Assembly: GCA_944389295.1 (NCBI GenBank) | Contig: CALXLV010000011.1 | Coordinates: 62,001 to 126,000, forward strand | Source of the DNA: an uncultured Spirochaetaceae bacterium | GTDB lineage: Bacteria > Spirochaetota > Spirochaetia > Sphaerochaetales > Sphaerochaetaceae | DNA length: 64,000 bases | Reading direction: 5' to 3' | Part shown: piece by piece, positions 33,074 to 42,282 of the stretch | Layout: every line of letters begins with the position of its first letter | How positions within the stretch are numbered: position 1 is the first letter of the stretch | Translations under genes and position numbers: made by a program | The notes under the pieces: generated by a model | Database searches by the model: none | What the model was told of the DNA's origin: nothing | Seen by the model: the letters and a program-made list of their open reading frames with translations, nothing else

Positions 33074-34024
33074 ATGCTTAACTTCTTCCAGCTTATTCTT
33101 ATCTACGCGGGCATCTACGCCCTTATGGCCATAGGCCAGAACTGCATCACCGGATACACCGGCATGCTCTCGCTCTGCCATGCCGGCTTCTTCTGCATCG
33201 GCAGCTATGCCACCGCGATAATCTGCAAGACATTCGGACTGAGCTTCTGGCTCTCTCTTCCTGTTGCGGCTGTCGCCACAGGACTTGTCGGCCTCATAAT
33301 CGGAATACCGACGCTCCGCCTCAAGGGTGACTATCTCTGCATAGCGACGCTGGGGCTGGGTGAGATAATCAGGAACGTTGCGACGAACTTCAATCCTGTC
33401 GGCTACAACAGCATCCCCCGTGCTTCTCTCTTCGGCTATCAGTTCGCATCGCGCAACAAGCTCGCGTTCATCTTCCTCATCTGGGCATTCGTCCTGATCT
33501 TCTACATTCTCTTCCAGCAGCTTGCTCACAGCCGCCTCGGAAGGGCTATGATCGCAGTGCGCGAGGATGAGGTCGCGGCGCAGTCAAACGGGATCAACGT
33601 CACTAAGTACAAGATAAGCTCATTCGTGCTCGGTGCGGCTATGGGCGGAATTGCGGGATGCCTGCAGACTGCATATACGCTCACAGTTCAGCCTGGATCA
33701 TTCACGTTCATGGTCTCGGTAATGGTTCTCTGCACGGTTGTTCTCGGAGGAATGGGCAACGGCAAGGCTGTAATCCTCGGTGCGTTCATCATCCAGTTCA
33801 TCTCATACCTGCCGCAGCTTACAGGACTTACCAACGTCATTCCGGCTCAGGCTAAGCAGATCATCTACGGACTTCTCCTTGTAGTGATGATGCTCTGGAG
33901 ACCGCAGGGAATCCTCGGACGCGACAAGTACCGCTATGGCGATCCGCGCACGAGGATGGAGAAGCTCTCAGATTTCTTCCGCAGGGATAAGAAGGGCTCA
34001 AGGGCCAAGGGAGGTGCTGTATGA
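33074..34024 (+). CDS. livM: Branched-chain amino acid ABC transporter permease LivM
   Basis: A 316-aa permease partner: GYTGMLSLCHAGFFCIGSYA, LGLGEIIRNVATN, GRAMIAVREDEVAAQSNGIN (cytoplasmic coupling loop), 'AMGGIAGCLQTAYTLTVQPG', VLGGMGNGKAVILGAF. A charged cytoplasmic tail follows the last helix. It overlaps livG by 4 nt (ATGA). Confidence 0.95.
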   Translation: MLNFFQLILIYAGIYALMAIGQNCITGYTGMLSLCHAGFFCIGSYATAIICKTFGLSFWLSLPVAAVATGLVGLIIGIPTLRLKGDYLCIATLGLGEIIRNVATNFNPVGYNSIPRASLFGYQFASRNKLAFIFLIWAFVLIFYILFQQLAHSRLGRAMIAVREDEVAAQSNGINVTKYKISSFVLGAAMGGIAGCLQTAYTLTVQPGSFTFMVSVMVLCTVVLGGMGNGKAVILGAFIIQFISYLPQLTGLTNVIPAQAKQIIYGLLLVVMMLWRPQGILGRDKYRYGDPRTRMEKLSDFFRRDKKGSRAKGGAV

Positions 34025-34803
34025 GAATTCTCGAGACAGAGCATCTTACCCGTGAGTTCGGCGGCGTCATCGCAGTCAACGATGTCGATTTCCACGTCGA
34101 GAAGGGCCTTGTCACAGGTCTTATCGGGCCTAACGGAGCAGGAAAGACCACGCTTTTCAATCAGATCACGGGAATGGACAGGCCCACGTCCGGCAAAGTG
34201 ATCTTTGACGGCAAGGATATCACAGGATTGCCTGCATGGAAGATAAGCCGCCTCGGCATTGCCAGGACATTCCAGAACATCAGGCTCTACAAGGAGCTTA
34301 CCGTTGTCGAGAATGTCATGATGGGTCTGCATTTCAAAGTCGGAAAGGACCCGTTCCACCACCGCTTTGCCCAGGCTGTGAAGAGCTATGTGTTCGCATC
34401 GCGGGAGAACAGGGAAGTCTATCATAAGGCGATGGAATGGCTCTCGTTCTTCGAGCTTGAGGAACATGCGCAGGATTTCGCAGGAAGCCTTCCGTACGGC
34501 AAGCAGAGGGAGCTTGAGATCGCGCGCGCCCTTGCAGCGGAGCCAAAACTCCTCTTTCTCGACGAGCCGGCTGCCGGAATGAATCCCTCCGAGACTGCTC
34601 ACCTGATGCATGTCGTGGACAAGATAAGGAATCTCGGCGTCACTGTCGTCCTGATCGAGCACGACATGAAGCTGGTCATGAACATCTGCGACAACATCAC
34701 CGTGCTCAACTTCGGCATCAAGATCGCTGAGGGTACTCCCAACGAGATAAAGAAGGACAAGGGCGTCATAGAGGCGTACCTCGGAAGAGAGGAGGAAGAG
34801 TGA
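34021..34803 (+). CDS. livG: Branched-chain amino acid ABC transporter ATPase LivG
   Basis: A 260-aa ABC ATPase: Walker A GPNGAGKTT, long insertion typical of LivG (residues ~95-140), signature LPYGKQRELEIARAL (variant of LSGGQ as in other LivG), Walker B LLFLDEPAAGMNP, and H-loop LIEHDM. ARTFQNIRLYKELTVVENVM is the standard Q-loop region. Confidence 0.96.
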   Translation: MRILETEHLTREFGGVIAVNDVDFHVEKGLVTGLIGPNGAGKTTLFNQITGMDRPTSGKVIFDGKDITGLPAWKISRLGIARTFQNIRLYKELTVVENVMMGLHFKVGKDPFHHRFAQAVKSYVFASRENREVYHKAMEWLSFFELEEHAQDFAGSLPYGKQRELEIARALAAEPKLLFLDEPAAGMNPSETAHLMHVVDKIRNLGVTVVLIEHDMKLVMNICDNITVLNFGIKIAEGTPNEIKKDKGVIEAYLGREEEE

Positions 34804-35534
34804 TGGGCGAGATACTCAGAATAGACAATATCTCCGTATCGTATGGAAGCATCAGGGCTCTTTCAGATGTCTCAATGAGCGTTGATGAGGGTGATATCGT
34901 CTCCCTGATAGGAGCCAATGGAGCCGGCAAGTCCACGCTCCTCAAGGCTATTGTCGGTCAGGAGCCGCTTAAAAAGGGCACGATATCATTTGCAGGCGAG
35001 ACGATCTGCCAGACAAAGCATCACAGCCTCACCACCGATCTCATCGCCCGCCGCGGCATTGCCCTTGTTCCTGAGGGACGTCATGTCTTTGCCGATATGA
35101 CCGTAGAGGAGAATCTCGATATGGGCGCCTTCATGGTGCGTGACCAGAGCCTCATAGAGAAGAGGAAGGCAGAGATGTATGATTTCTTCCCGATCCTTGG
35201 CGCGAGGAAGAAGCAGAAGACGCGCTCCCTCTCCGGAGGCGAGCAGCAGATGATGGCGATAGCACGCGCCCTTATGTCATCTCCGCGCCTCCTCCTTCTT
35301 GATGAGCCGGGCCTTGGTCTTGCTCCTCTTGTCGTTCAGGACATATTCAGCAAGATAAAGATCATCAACGAGGAGAACAAGGTTACGGTATTCCTCGTCG
35401 AGCAGAACGCCCGCCTCGCTCTCAGAACCTCAAGCTACGGCTATGTTCTAGAGAACGGAAGGATAGTCCTCGAGGACAAGGGCGAAGCTCTCCTCAGCAA
35501 CGAGAAGGTTCAGAAAGCCTATCTCGGCGCATGA
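34803..35534 (+). CDS. livF: Branched-chain amino acid ABC transporter ATPase LivF
   Basis: A 243-aa ABC ATPase: Walker A GANGAGKSTLLKAI, VPEGRHVFADMTVEENLDMGAF, signature RSLSGGEQQMMAIARAL, Walker B LLLLDEPGLGLAP, and VEQNA in place of the H-loop histidine region as in LivF. The start is placed at ATG 34803, sharing a base with the livG stop (TGATG). It ends the operon; a hairpin follows. Confidence 0.95.
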   Translation: MGEILRIDNISVSYGSIRALSDVSMSVDEGDIVSLIGANGAGKSTLLKAIVGQEPLKKGTISFAGETICQTKHHSLTTDLIARRGIALVPEGRHVFADMTVEENLDMGAFMVRDQSLIEKRKAEMYDFFPILGARKKQKTRSLSGGEQQMMAIARALMSSPRLLLLDEPGLGLAPLVVQDIFSKIKIINEENKVTVFLVEQNARLALRTSSYGYVLENGRIVLEDKGEALLSNEKVQKAYLGA

Positions 35535-35549
35535 ATCATGGAAGCAGCA

Positions 35550-35576
35550 ATCCCTCTGGGCGCCGCTCAGAGGGAT
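35550..35576. terminator. Hairpin between livF and the convergent GH2 gene
   Basis: Nine-base-pair stem ATCCCTCTG / CAGAGGGAT with a 9-nt loop; the T-tract is weak on both sides. Its location between convergent stops fits a bidirectional terminator. Confidence 0.6.
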
Positions 35577-35580
35577 ATCT

Positions 35581-37632
35581 TTAATGCATTGCGCTGTAGA
35601 GATCGCTGAGTGTGAAGTTCTTCCTGAAAAGCTCTTCGTCGGCATCCTCTTCACAGCGGAATACTATGCTCTTCTCCGCCGAGGGACGCACCGAGATGAT
35701 ATTGTCAGAGAAGATTCCCCTGACGCTTCCGGAATCGAGGACGACGGAGAAGGCAGGTTTCTCTGCCCTCAGCTTGATTGCAATGCTCCTTTGACCGCTC
35801 TTCGCTATCTCATATGTGAGCCGGGGATCTTCGAGTTTCAGCTTTTTCGGTCTGTCGAGAAGAAGCGTTCTCTCTCTCAGAATATCCTTAGTGGACATCT
35901 TTACATAGAGGAAGCACTCACTGCGCTTTATGCGGGAGAGGGGGACCTCCGCAACTTTCACGACGGAGAACGGCTCCGAGTGTATGCCGTACTCTCTTGT
36001 CTCCTTCTTGCTGCCTGAGAATGTCCTTATCTTCACGGAAAGTTCCGCGTTCTCTGCCTCCGGAGTATCGTTCACGAGGTATATTCCGACATTTTCCCCA
36101 CTGCATATGAGTATTGGCGCGAGAGGGGAGAAGAAGAGTCTTGCGCCGTACTGCAGGAGCTTCCATCTTCCTTTCCAGTCAAGTGCCGACGGCGATATCG
36201 CGGGCCACCTGTCGGCAAGGGAGGAGAGGAATGCCCCATGGCATCTCCCCTCGATTCTCTGCCTTCCGAAAAACGCGGAGGCGTGTTCTGCAGCTGAGAG
36301 CTGCGAAAGATATATAAGGTTATCCAGAGTTTTGGGGAAGAGGTAGTCTCCGGCCACGGCAGATAGCACAGCCGCGGTTCCTCCGCCTTTTCCGGAGGCA
36401 TCTCCGCCGTGCGCATCGGATGCGGCGGATGAGATGTTGAACGGAGCATCAGAGAATGAGAGAAGGATGTCGCGTCCGGGGAGAGATGGAATTCCGAATG
36501 CAGCGGTTCCGCTCTCATTTCCGGATACTGCCAGCAGCGAGGGATGATGGCGCAGTGCTGAGACCTGCTCTTCTGCGCCTTCCATATCCTCCTGGATTAT
36601 AATGATTCCCTCACGGTCGGCGATGCCGCAGATGTAGTCGGGAACAATGCACCCCTCTATCCATATGGCGTTCATGCCGGCCTCCGCCGCGCTTCTCATC
36701 ACGCTCTCGTTCCTTGTTCTTGATGTCCTTGAGGGAAGTCTGTCGAGAGGGTTCCAGCGTGCGCCTTTGAGGAAGATATTCCTGCCGTTTATGACTGTGC
36801 CGGAGGAGGAGAATCCGGCTGTCCTGAAAGCAGTCTCCATCTCCCACGAATCATCATTCACGCTGACTGTCAGAGGGTATATCGGCTGCGCTCCTGTGCC
36901 CCGCGGCCACCAGAGAGCGACTTCTCCAGGATCTGCATCGAAGGAGAAGCTGAACGCTCCTTTCTTCAGGATTATGTCTTTCTCCGTTCTTCTGTGGTTT
37001 ATCTCTGCGGAGAGGTGAGCTTCCGTATCGCTGAATACATCTGCCGCCAGCGATACCCGGAGAATCCACCTGCCGTCCTCCTGCACAGCTTCCGCCGTGA
37101 CTGAGTTCACTATGTAAGCACTGCCGCTTATGATTTCGGTGCTTCCCAGTATTCCCACGGATTCCAGTGCGCCGCTCTCCGTTTTCCGGCCATCTTCTCC
37201 TGCTGACGGTTCAGTCCATTCATTCATGCTTCCGGGGAAGAGCAGCGAGAGTGTGTTCTCTCCGTCGTTCACGAAGCCGGTCACATCCACAGACTCTATT
37301 CCCCATCCGGGATGTATCTCTCCCGCTTTCCTTCCGTTCACAGCGACTTCGGCGTAGCGCTCCGGGGCTGTGATGCGCAGTACGGCGTGAGTGCCGGCGG
37401 TCTTTCTCAGCGTGAACTTCCGCGATACCTCCCAGCCTGAGAGCGCTATCCATCCGGCATCGTTCTCACCTGCTCCCCTGTAGGGATCTCCGATTAGTCC
37501 TGAATCCATCAGCGCGGCGTGTACCGAGCCGGGTATCTTCATATCTGCAGAAAGCCCCTGTGCGATGCCGCTCCCCTTTCTCGGAGAGACGGCCCTCAGC
37601 ATCCATTGGCCGTCGAGTACTGTCCTTTCCAT
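35581..37632 (-). CDS. Glycoside hydrolase family 2 (beta-mannosidase-like) protein, active site altered
   Basis: A 683-aa protein with the beta-mannosidase layout: N-terminal jelly-roll (WMLR... IPGSVHAALMDSGLIGDPYRG, WEVSRKFTL), Ig-like domain, a barrel starting 'NGRNIFLKGARWNPLDRLP', and the end signature 'RWPAISPSALDWKGRWKLLQ'. The region that should hold the acid/base reads AVSGNESG (usual W-x-G-N-N-E). Between it and the end signature no SE[FY]G nucleophile motif exists; the equivalent place reads VLSAVAGDYLFP. It may be catalytically dead, or differ in mechanism. No signal peptide. The start 37632 is chosen by LDGQW homology and a -10 TATACT nearby. Confidence 0.8.
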   Translation of the reverse strand: MERTVLDGQWMLRAVSPRKGSGIAQGLSADMKIPGSVHAALMDSGLIGDPYRGAGENDAGWIALSGWEVSRKFTLRKTAGTHAVLRITAPERYAEVAVNGRKAGEIHPGWGIESVDVTGFVNDGENTLSLLFPGSMNEWTEPSAGEDGRKTESGALESVGILGSTEIISGSAYIVNSVTAEAVQEDGRWILRVSLAADVFSDTEAHLSAEINHRRTEKDIILKKGAFSFSFDADPGEVALWWPRGTGAQPIYPLTVSVNDDSWEMETAFRTAGFSSSGTVINGRNIFLKGARWNPLDRLPSRTSRTRNESVMRSAAEAGMNAIWIEGCIVPDYICGIADREGIIIIQEDMEGAEEQVSALRHHPSLLAVSGNESGTAAFGIPSLPGRDILLSFSDAPFNISSAASDAHGGDASGKGGGTAAVLSAVAGDYLFPKTLDNLIYLSQLSAAEHASAFFGRQRIEGRCHGAFLSSLADRWPAISPSALDWKGRWKLLQYGARLFFSPLAPILICSGENVGIYLVNDTPEAENAELSVKIRTFSGSKKETREYGIHSEPFSVVKVAEVPLSRIKRSECFLYVKMSTKDILRERTLLLDRPKKLKLEDPRLTYEIAKSGQRSIAIKLRAEKPAFSVVLDSGSVRGIFSDNIISVRPSAEKSIVFRCEEDADEELFRKNFTLSDLYSAMH

Positions 37633-37800
37633 ATTTTCCCCTGAAGATGAGTATAGCATGGCTGCGGCGCCGGATGGGGTGCAATGTGATGCGGGCTTCA
37701 GGCAGCCGCGGAGAGATAAAAACCCGTACTCAGGCCTTTCCTGTCTTTTAATTCGCACCGTCAATGATTATTATTGTATTATTGGATAGGAGGGCATGAA

Positions 37801-38448
37801 ATGATTATAGCGAGAAGAATGACCCGCAACCCTGTTACGGCCTCGCCCGATATGTCAATTGGAGAGGCATCCGATCTGATGAAGAGGGAGAAGGTTCACC
37901 GCCTTCCCGTTCTGGACAAGGACAAGAACCTTGTCGGCGTCATAACCGAGAAGGATATACTTCACGCCTCGCCGTCTCCGGCATCGAGCCTCTCGATTCA
38001 TGAGATGGCCTATCTGCTCTCCCGTCTCACAGTCAAGAAGCTGATGACCCGTGATCCAGTGACGATATCAGAGGATACGCCTGTCGAAGAGGCTGCCAGG
38101 CTGATGAGTGATCAGGATCTCTCGTGCCTTCCCGTAGTGAAGGAGGGAAACAAGCTGGTCGGAATCGTGACAAAGAGCGATATGTTCCGCATCCTCCTTG
38201 AGCTCTTCGGCGCACGCCACTATGGAGTGAGGCTCTCATTCCTCGTCGAGGACAAGCCGGGGACGATCGCCCGCATAAGCGCGGCGCTTGCCGACAAGGG
38301 CCTTGATATCATCTCGTTCGGCACATTCGCGGGAACGGATGCCACAAACGCCATATGCACGATCAAGGTGCAGGGCTGCACTCAGCAGGAACTCGTTGAG
38401 ATAATGAAGCCGCTTGTCGCAGAGATTCTTGACGTCAGGGAAGTATAG
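37801..38448 (+). CDS. CBS-CBS-ACT domain protein (AcuB-like)
   Basis: A 215-aa protein with two CBS motifs (residues ~7-55 'MTRNPVTASPDMSIGEASDL', and ~80-130 'MTRDPVTISEDTPVEEAARL') and a C-terminal ACT domain (VRLSFLVEDKPGTIARISAAL). Such proteins sense adenine nucleotides and a small ligand, often an amino acid. The target is unknown. RBS GGAGGGCATGAA. The Smr-domain gene follows after 2 nt. Confidence 0.9.
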   Translation: MIIARRMTRNPVTASPDMSIGEASDLMKREKVHRLPVLDKDKNLVGVITEKDILHASPSPASSLSIHEMAYLLSRLTVKKLMTRDPVTISEDTPVEEAARLMSDQDLSCLPVVKEGNKLVGIVTKSDMFRILLELFGARHYGVRLSFLVEDKPGTIARISAALADKGLDIISFGTFAGTDATNAICTIKVQGCTQQELVEIMKPLVAEILDVREV

Positions 38449-38450
38449 TC

Positions 38451-39806
38451 TTGGCACGCGGCGCGAAGAAGACAAGGGCGGCGGATATAAGACGCCGCCT
38501 TATTGATGATGACAAGCCTGTCTCTCCATTCGCTTCGATAAAGCTGGTGGAGAAGAAGGAGGAGGCAAAGAAGAAGCCTCCGGTGAAGATAGCAGCGAAG
38601 AGGCCCTCAGAGATAGTGCAGGGCTATGATCCTTCATCATCCTTTGCAGATATCCTCTACGCCTATGAGCATACAGGCAATCCTTATGCGCTTCCGTCAA
38701 AGACGAAGAAAAACAGGATCGCATCTTCGCATACGGATTTCGGCGCGATACTCGATAAGTGGGAGGGAAGGACTGCAGCTGCGAAACCGCAGAAGAAGGT
38801 TCAGGCAGAGGAGAGGAAGAGCGTCTACACTCCCTCGAAGTCTTTCGGCGAGATTCTCTCGGAGTTTGAGGGAAAGCCTGCCGCGGCTGCACGAAGTCAG
38901 GAAAATGGCCTGAGCGCTGCTGCGGGAAAGGAAGAGGATATTCCCGATGATTCGCCGCTTTTCCGCCAGGAAAGCGATGATGAGAAGCGTTCTCCGGAGG
39001 CTTCCTGGTCAATATTCGGCGGCCGCAACGAGAGCTTCGTGAGGAAAGAGGAACCGGCTGCGGAGAAAAAGGAAGAGGAGAAGCCTTCTCCTGATGCAAA
39101 GCGTTCTTCCGCTCCTTACAAGGCGACCAGATCATTTGCGGACATACTCTTGGCATATGAGGGAAAGCAGGAAAAGAAGGCTATTGCGGTTCCTCCTGTG
39201 ACAGAGACTCCGGCGGTCAGAGCAGAGGAGGATAAGCCTCTATCTGAAACTCTTTTCCGCCGCGAGAGCGGGGATGAGAAGCGTTCTCCGGAGGCGGTAT
39301 GGTCCGTGTTCGGCAACAACCATCCCGTAGAGCGTGTGAAGGAGACTCCTGCGGAAGATACCGAGGCTGAGAGCACTGACGGGAGAGTTTCGCCGCATTA
39401 TCAGCCATCGTCTGATTTTTCAGGCATACTCTCGCGCTATGAGAAGAAAAGCGGGAGGACATTTGATGAAATACTCAAGGAGAAGGGCGAGAAGGAAGGC
39501 GGCAGGCCGCAGCTGACGATATCGAAGCTGCGCGCGATGCTTCCGCAGGCGACTCTTGATCTCCACGGATACACTGTGAGGGAAGCTGAGAGCCGCGTGA
39601 AGGATTTTCTTGCGGAGTGTGCGGATAACGGAATCAGGAAGATTTCGATAATAACAGGAAAAGGACTCCACAGCGAGGATGGCGTCGGAGTCCTCCGTGA
39701 TGCGGTTGCGGCTGTCCTTGACGGTTCCGGGATGGTGAGCGAGAAGGGAAACGCCCCCGTTTCTGCCGGAGGTTCCGGCGCGCTCTGGATAATCCTTAAG
39801 GCTTAG
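38451..39806 (+). CDS. Smr-domain protein with repeated F-x-x-I-L-x-x-[YWF]-E motifs
   Basis: A 451-aa protein. The C-terminus (~356-451) is a stand-alone Smr nuclease-like domain ([13 protein letters not shown] at 368-380, ITGKGLHS at 401-408). The N-terminal ~350 residues are charged and low-complexity but contain five short copies of [SD]-F-x-x-I-L-x-x-[YWF]-E at 65-73, 98-105, 132-140, 229-237 and 323-331, and two near-identical blocks [21 protein letters not shown] at 170-190 and 268-288. The repeats look like docking motifs on a disordered arm. Smr domains act on DNA or on stalled-ribosome mRNA. TTG start at 38451, 2 nt after the CBS gene. Confidence 0.88.
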   Translation: MARGAKKTRAADIRRRLIDDDKPVSPFASIKLVEKKEEAKKKPPVKIAAKRPSEIVQGYDPSSSFADILYAYEHTGNPYALPSKTKKNRIASSHTDFGAILDKWEGRTAAAKPQKKVQAEERKSVYTPSKSFGEILSEFEGKPAAAARSQENGLSAAAGKEEDIPDDSPLFRQESDDEKRSPEASWSIFGGRNESFVRKEEPAAEKKEEEKPSPDAKRSSAPYKATRSFADILLAYEGKQEKKAIAVPPVTETPAVRAEEDKPLSETLFRRESGDEKRSPEAVWSVFGNNHPVERVKETPAEDTEAESTDGRVSPHYQPSSDFSGILSRYEKKSGRTFDEILKEKGEKEGGRPQLTISKLRAMLPQATLDLHGYTVREAESRVKDFLAECADNGIRKISIITGKGLHSEDGVGVLRDAVAAVLDGSGMVSEKGNAPVSAGGSGALWIILKA

Positions 39807-40021
39807 CGTTCCCTGTAGACAATTCTTCCCTTTGTGAGATCATACGGTGAAAGCTCCACTTTCACTGTGTCTCCGGGAACGATTCTGATGTAGTGCTTCC
39901 TCATCTTTCCTGAGAGATGAGCGAGAATTACGAGCTTGTTCGTCAGCTCTACGCGGAACATCGTGTTAGGCAGGGCTTCTCTGACAACTCCCTCTACCTC
40001 GATTGCTTCTTCCTTTGCCAT
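39803..40021 (-). CDS. infA: Translation initiation factor IF-1
   Basis: A 72-aa S1/OB-fold factor: [40 protein letters not shown], '[19 protein letters not shown]', TKGRIVYR. It binds the 30S A site during initiation. The start at 40021 follows TTAGGAGAACAA; upstream frame is noncoding. Its last 4 nt overlap the convergent Smr gene. Confidence 0.97.
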   Translation of the reverse strand: MAKEEAIEVEGVVREALPNTMFRVELTNKLVILAHLSGKMRKHYIRIVPGDTVKVELSPYDLTKGRIVYRER

Positions 40022-40164
40022 TTGTTCTCCTAAATTCGTGAGGTTTATGTCTAAAACCTTTTGAAGTTTAGAGATATAGGCGGAAGCTGTCAATCTGTGG
40101 CCGGAGTGCCGCCTTTCCTTGCATAATTCGTGTCAAAAGAGCATCCTTTCAGTAGGAGACTGAA

Positions 40165-41679
40165 ATGGGAGCATTGGAAGAGTATCTTGTAAGCGGCAGG
40201 CCCGTGACGCCTGAAATGTGTATGTATCTGTCCTCCCTCGAGCTTGTCGGGAGGGTTTCTCCGGCGGTTGCCGGCAGGATAGTCCATGAGCTTGCTGATC
40301 AGCGGAGATATCTCAAGCTGATAGCCAGCGAGAACTACTCCTCGCTTTCCGTGCAGGCCGCAATGGGCAATCTGCTGACGGACAAGTATTCCGAGGGTTA
40401 TCCGTATCACAGGTTCTATGCCGGCTGCGATAATGTCGATGCCGTCGAGACGGAGGCTGCGGAGAGTGCCAGGAGGCTTTTCGGTGCGGATCACGCCTAT
40501 GTTCAGCCCCACTCGGGAGCGGATGCCAATCTCTGTGCCTACTGGGCGATACTCAATGCGAAGGTCGAGGTTCCCTCTCTTGAGGCGATGGGCGTTAAGA
40601 ATCCCTCCTCGATGAGCCGTGATGACTGGAACAGAATAAGGGAGGCGCTGCACAGTCAGAGGCTTCTTGGTCTTGACTACTACTCCGGCGGGCATTTGAC
40701 GCACGGCTACAGGCAGAATGTCTCAGCGCAGATGTTCGATGCGTATTCATATACCGTGGATAATGAGACAGGCCTTCTCGACTATGATGAGATAGACCGC
40801 CTGACGGGAGAGATAAAGCCCCTGATCCTCCTTGCCGGTTATTCCGCATATCCGAGGAAGATAGATTTCCGCCGCATGTCTGAGATAGCCCACAAGCATG
40901 GCGCGGTCCTGATGGTTGATATGGCTCATTTCGCGGGGCTTGTGGCCGGAAAGGTATTCACCGGCGACTATGATCCTGTAAGGTGGGCCGATGTGGTCAC
41001 ATCAACGACGCATAAGACACTCCGCGGTCCGAGGGGAGGTCTCATCCTCTGCAAGGAGGAGTTTGCGGAGTCTGTGGACAAGGGCTGCCCGCTTGTGATC
41101 GGGGGACCGCTTCCTCATGTGATGGCTGCGAAAGCAGTTGCCTTTGAGGAGGCTGAAAAACCTGAGTTCTCCGTTTATGCATCCAGAATAGTAAGCAATG
41201 CGGAAGCTCTTGCCGCGGCGTGCATGGCAGAGGGGATTCCTGTTGCCACAGGCGGAACTGACAACCATCTTATGCTTCTCGATGTGCGTCCGTTCGGTCT
41301 CAACGGCAGACAGGCAGAGAGCCTTCTCCGTGAGTGCGGAATAACCCTGAACCGCAATGCGCTTCCGTTCGATACCAACGGTCCCTGGTACACGTCTGGT
41401 CTCAGGCTCGGTACTCCCGCTCTCACTACGCTTGGAATGGGGGAGGATGAGATGAAGGAGATAGCCTCCGTCATCGCTCTTGTGCTGAAAAACGCCAGAC
41501 CGGTGAAGCTGACCAAGGGTGAGAGGGCAGGAGAGCTCTCGAAGAACAAGGCAAAGGCTCCGGAGAGCATCATGGAGGAGGCTAAGAGCAGAGTTGCGGC
41601 GCTCCTCTCTCGCTTCGTGCTCTATCCCGAGCTTGACCTTGAGTTCCTTCAGGAGCGCTTCCCGCTCATCGAGAGCTGA
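40165..41679 (+). CDS. glyA: Serine hydroxymethyltransferase, long form
   Basis: A 504-aa PLP enzyme converting serine and THF to glycine and methylene-THF. Key sites: LIASENYSS, '[20 protein letters not shown]', [20 protein letters not shown], and the PLP lysine in [15 protein letters not shown]. It is ~80 residues longer than usual, with an insertion around residues 130-185 (between ILNAKVEVP and GGHLTHGY) and a longer C-terminus. I associate this long form with spirochaetes and chlamydiae. RBS AGGAGACTGAA. Confidence 0.95.
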   Translation: MGALEEYLVSGRPVTPEMCMYLSSLELVGRVSPAVAGRIVHELADQRRYLKLIASENYSSLSVQAAMGNLLTDKYSEGYPYHRFYAGCDNVDAVETEAAESARRLFGADHAYVQPHSGADANLCAYWAILNAKVEVPSLEAMGVKNPSSMSRDDWNRIREALHSQRLLGLDYYSGGHLTHGYRQNVSAQMFDAYSYTVDNETGLLDYDEIDRLTGEIKPLILLAGYSAYPRKIDFRRMSEIAHKHGAVLMVDMAHFAGLVAGKVFTGDYDPVRWADVVTSTTHKTLRGPRGGLILCKEEFAESVDKGCPLVIGGPLPHVMAAKAVAFEEAEKPEFSVYASRIVSNAEALAAACMAEGIPVATGGTDNHLMLLDVRPFGLNGRQAESLLRECGITLNRNALPFDTNGPWYTSGLRLGTPALTTLGMGEDEMKEIASVIALVLKNARPVKLTKGERAGELSKNKAKAPESIMEEAKSRVAALLSRFVLYPELDLEFLQERFPLIES

Positions 41680-42152
41680 ATATCCTCGGCCCTCTTCCTG
41701 TCGCTTTCTGTGTAGCAGCAGAGGATGGCCTCCATTCTGGTCTTTTCCAGTTCTTCAAGCGCTGTCCTGATGGCATCTGCCTTGGGATAGCCGTAGACGC
41801 CGGCGCTTATCAGCGGGAAGGCTATTGTCCTGAGTCCTTTTTCTTCCGCGATTTCGAGTGAGCGCCGGTAGCAGGAGCGCAGAAGGTTTTCCTCATTGTG
41901 TCCTCCGCCTCTCCATACAGGGCCTGGCGTGTGTATCACATAGCGTGCGGGCAGATTGTATCCTCCTGTGATTCTCGCATCACCTGTTGGACATCCGCCT
42001 AAAGTCCTGCACTCTGCAAGAAGTCCGGGGCCGGCTGCCCTGTGGATCGCGCCGTCTACGCCGCCTCCTCCGAGGAGCGTGGTGTTTGCGGCGTTTACGA
42101 TCGCATCGACGCTGAGTTTCGTTATATCTCCCTGTATTATCCTGACCACCAT
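41649..42152 (-). CDS. Macrodomain ADP-ribose hydrolase (YmdB/MacroD-like)
   Basis: A 167-aa stand-alone macrodomain: [30 protein letters not shown], then [30 protein letters not shown], '[13 protein letters not shown]'. MacroD-type proteins deacetylate O-acetyl-ADP-ribose and remove ADP-ribose from proteins. The adenine-binding GDIT, the catalytic-loop NAAN and [10 protein letters not shown] are intact. RBS GGAAGGAGGACGT. It overlaps the glyA end by 31 nt, convergent. The next gene upstream on its strand is an ART-related polyvalent fragment. Confidence 0.95.
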   Translation of the reverse strand: MVVRIIQGDITKLSVDAIVNAANTTLLGGGGVDGAIHRAAGPGLLAECRTLGGCPTGDARITGGYNLPARYVIHTPGPVWRGGGHNEENLLRSCYRRSLEIAEEKGLRTIAFPLISAGVYGYPKADAIRTALEELEKTRMEAILCCYTESDRKRAEDIQLSMSGKRS

Positions 42153-42282
42153 ACGTCCTCCTTCCGCTATTCTATTACTTCATGCTGCAGGGGGAAAGCT
42201 GAGAACAATCAGCCGCATCTAGCTGATTGTCTGTGATCATGGATTCTTGGAGAATGCCGCAGACAGATTTCTTCATGGGATA

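Noticed and set aside
42153-42282. Possible regulatory element or small gene between the macrodomain gene and the polyvalent fragment
   Set aside because: No reading frame with a ribosome-binding site and no convincing stem-loop or palindrome was seen.
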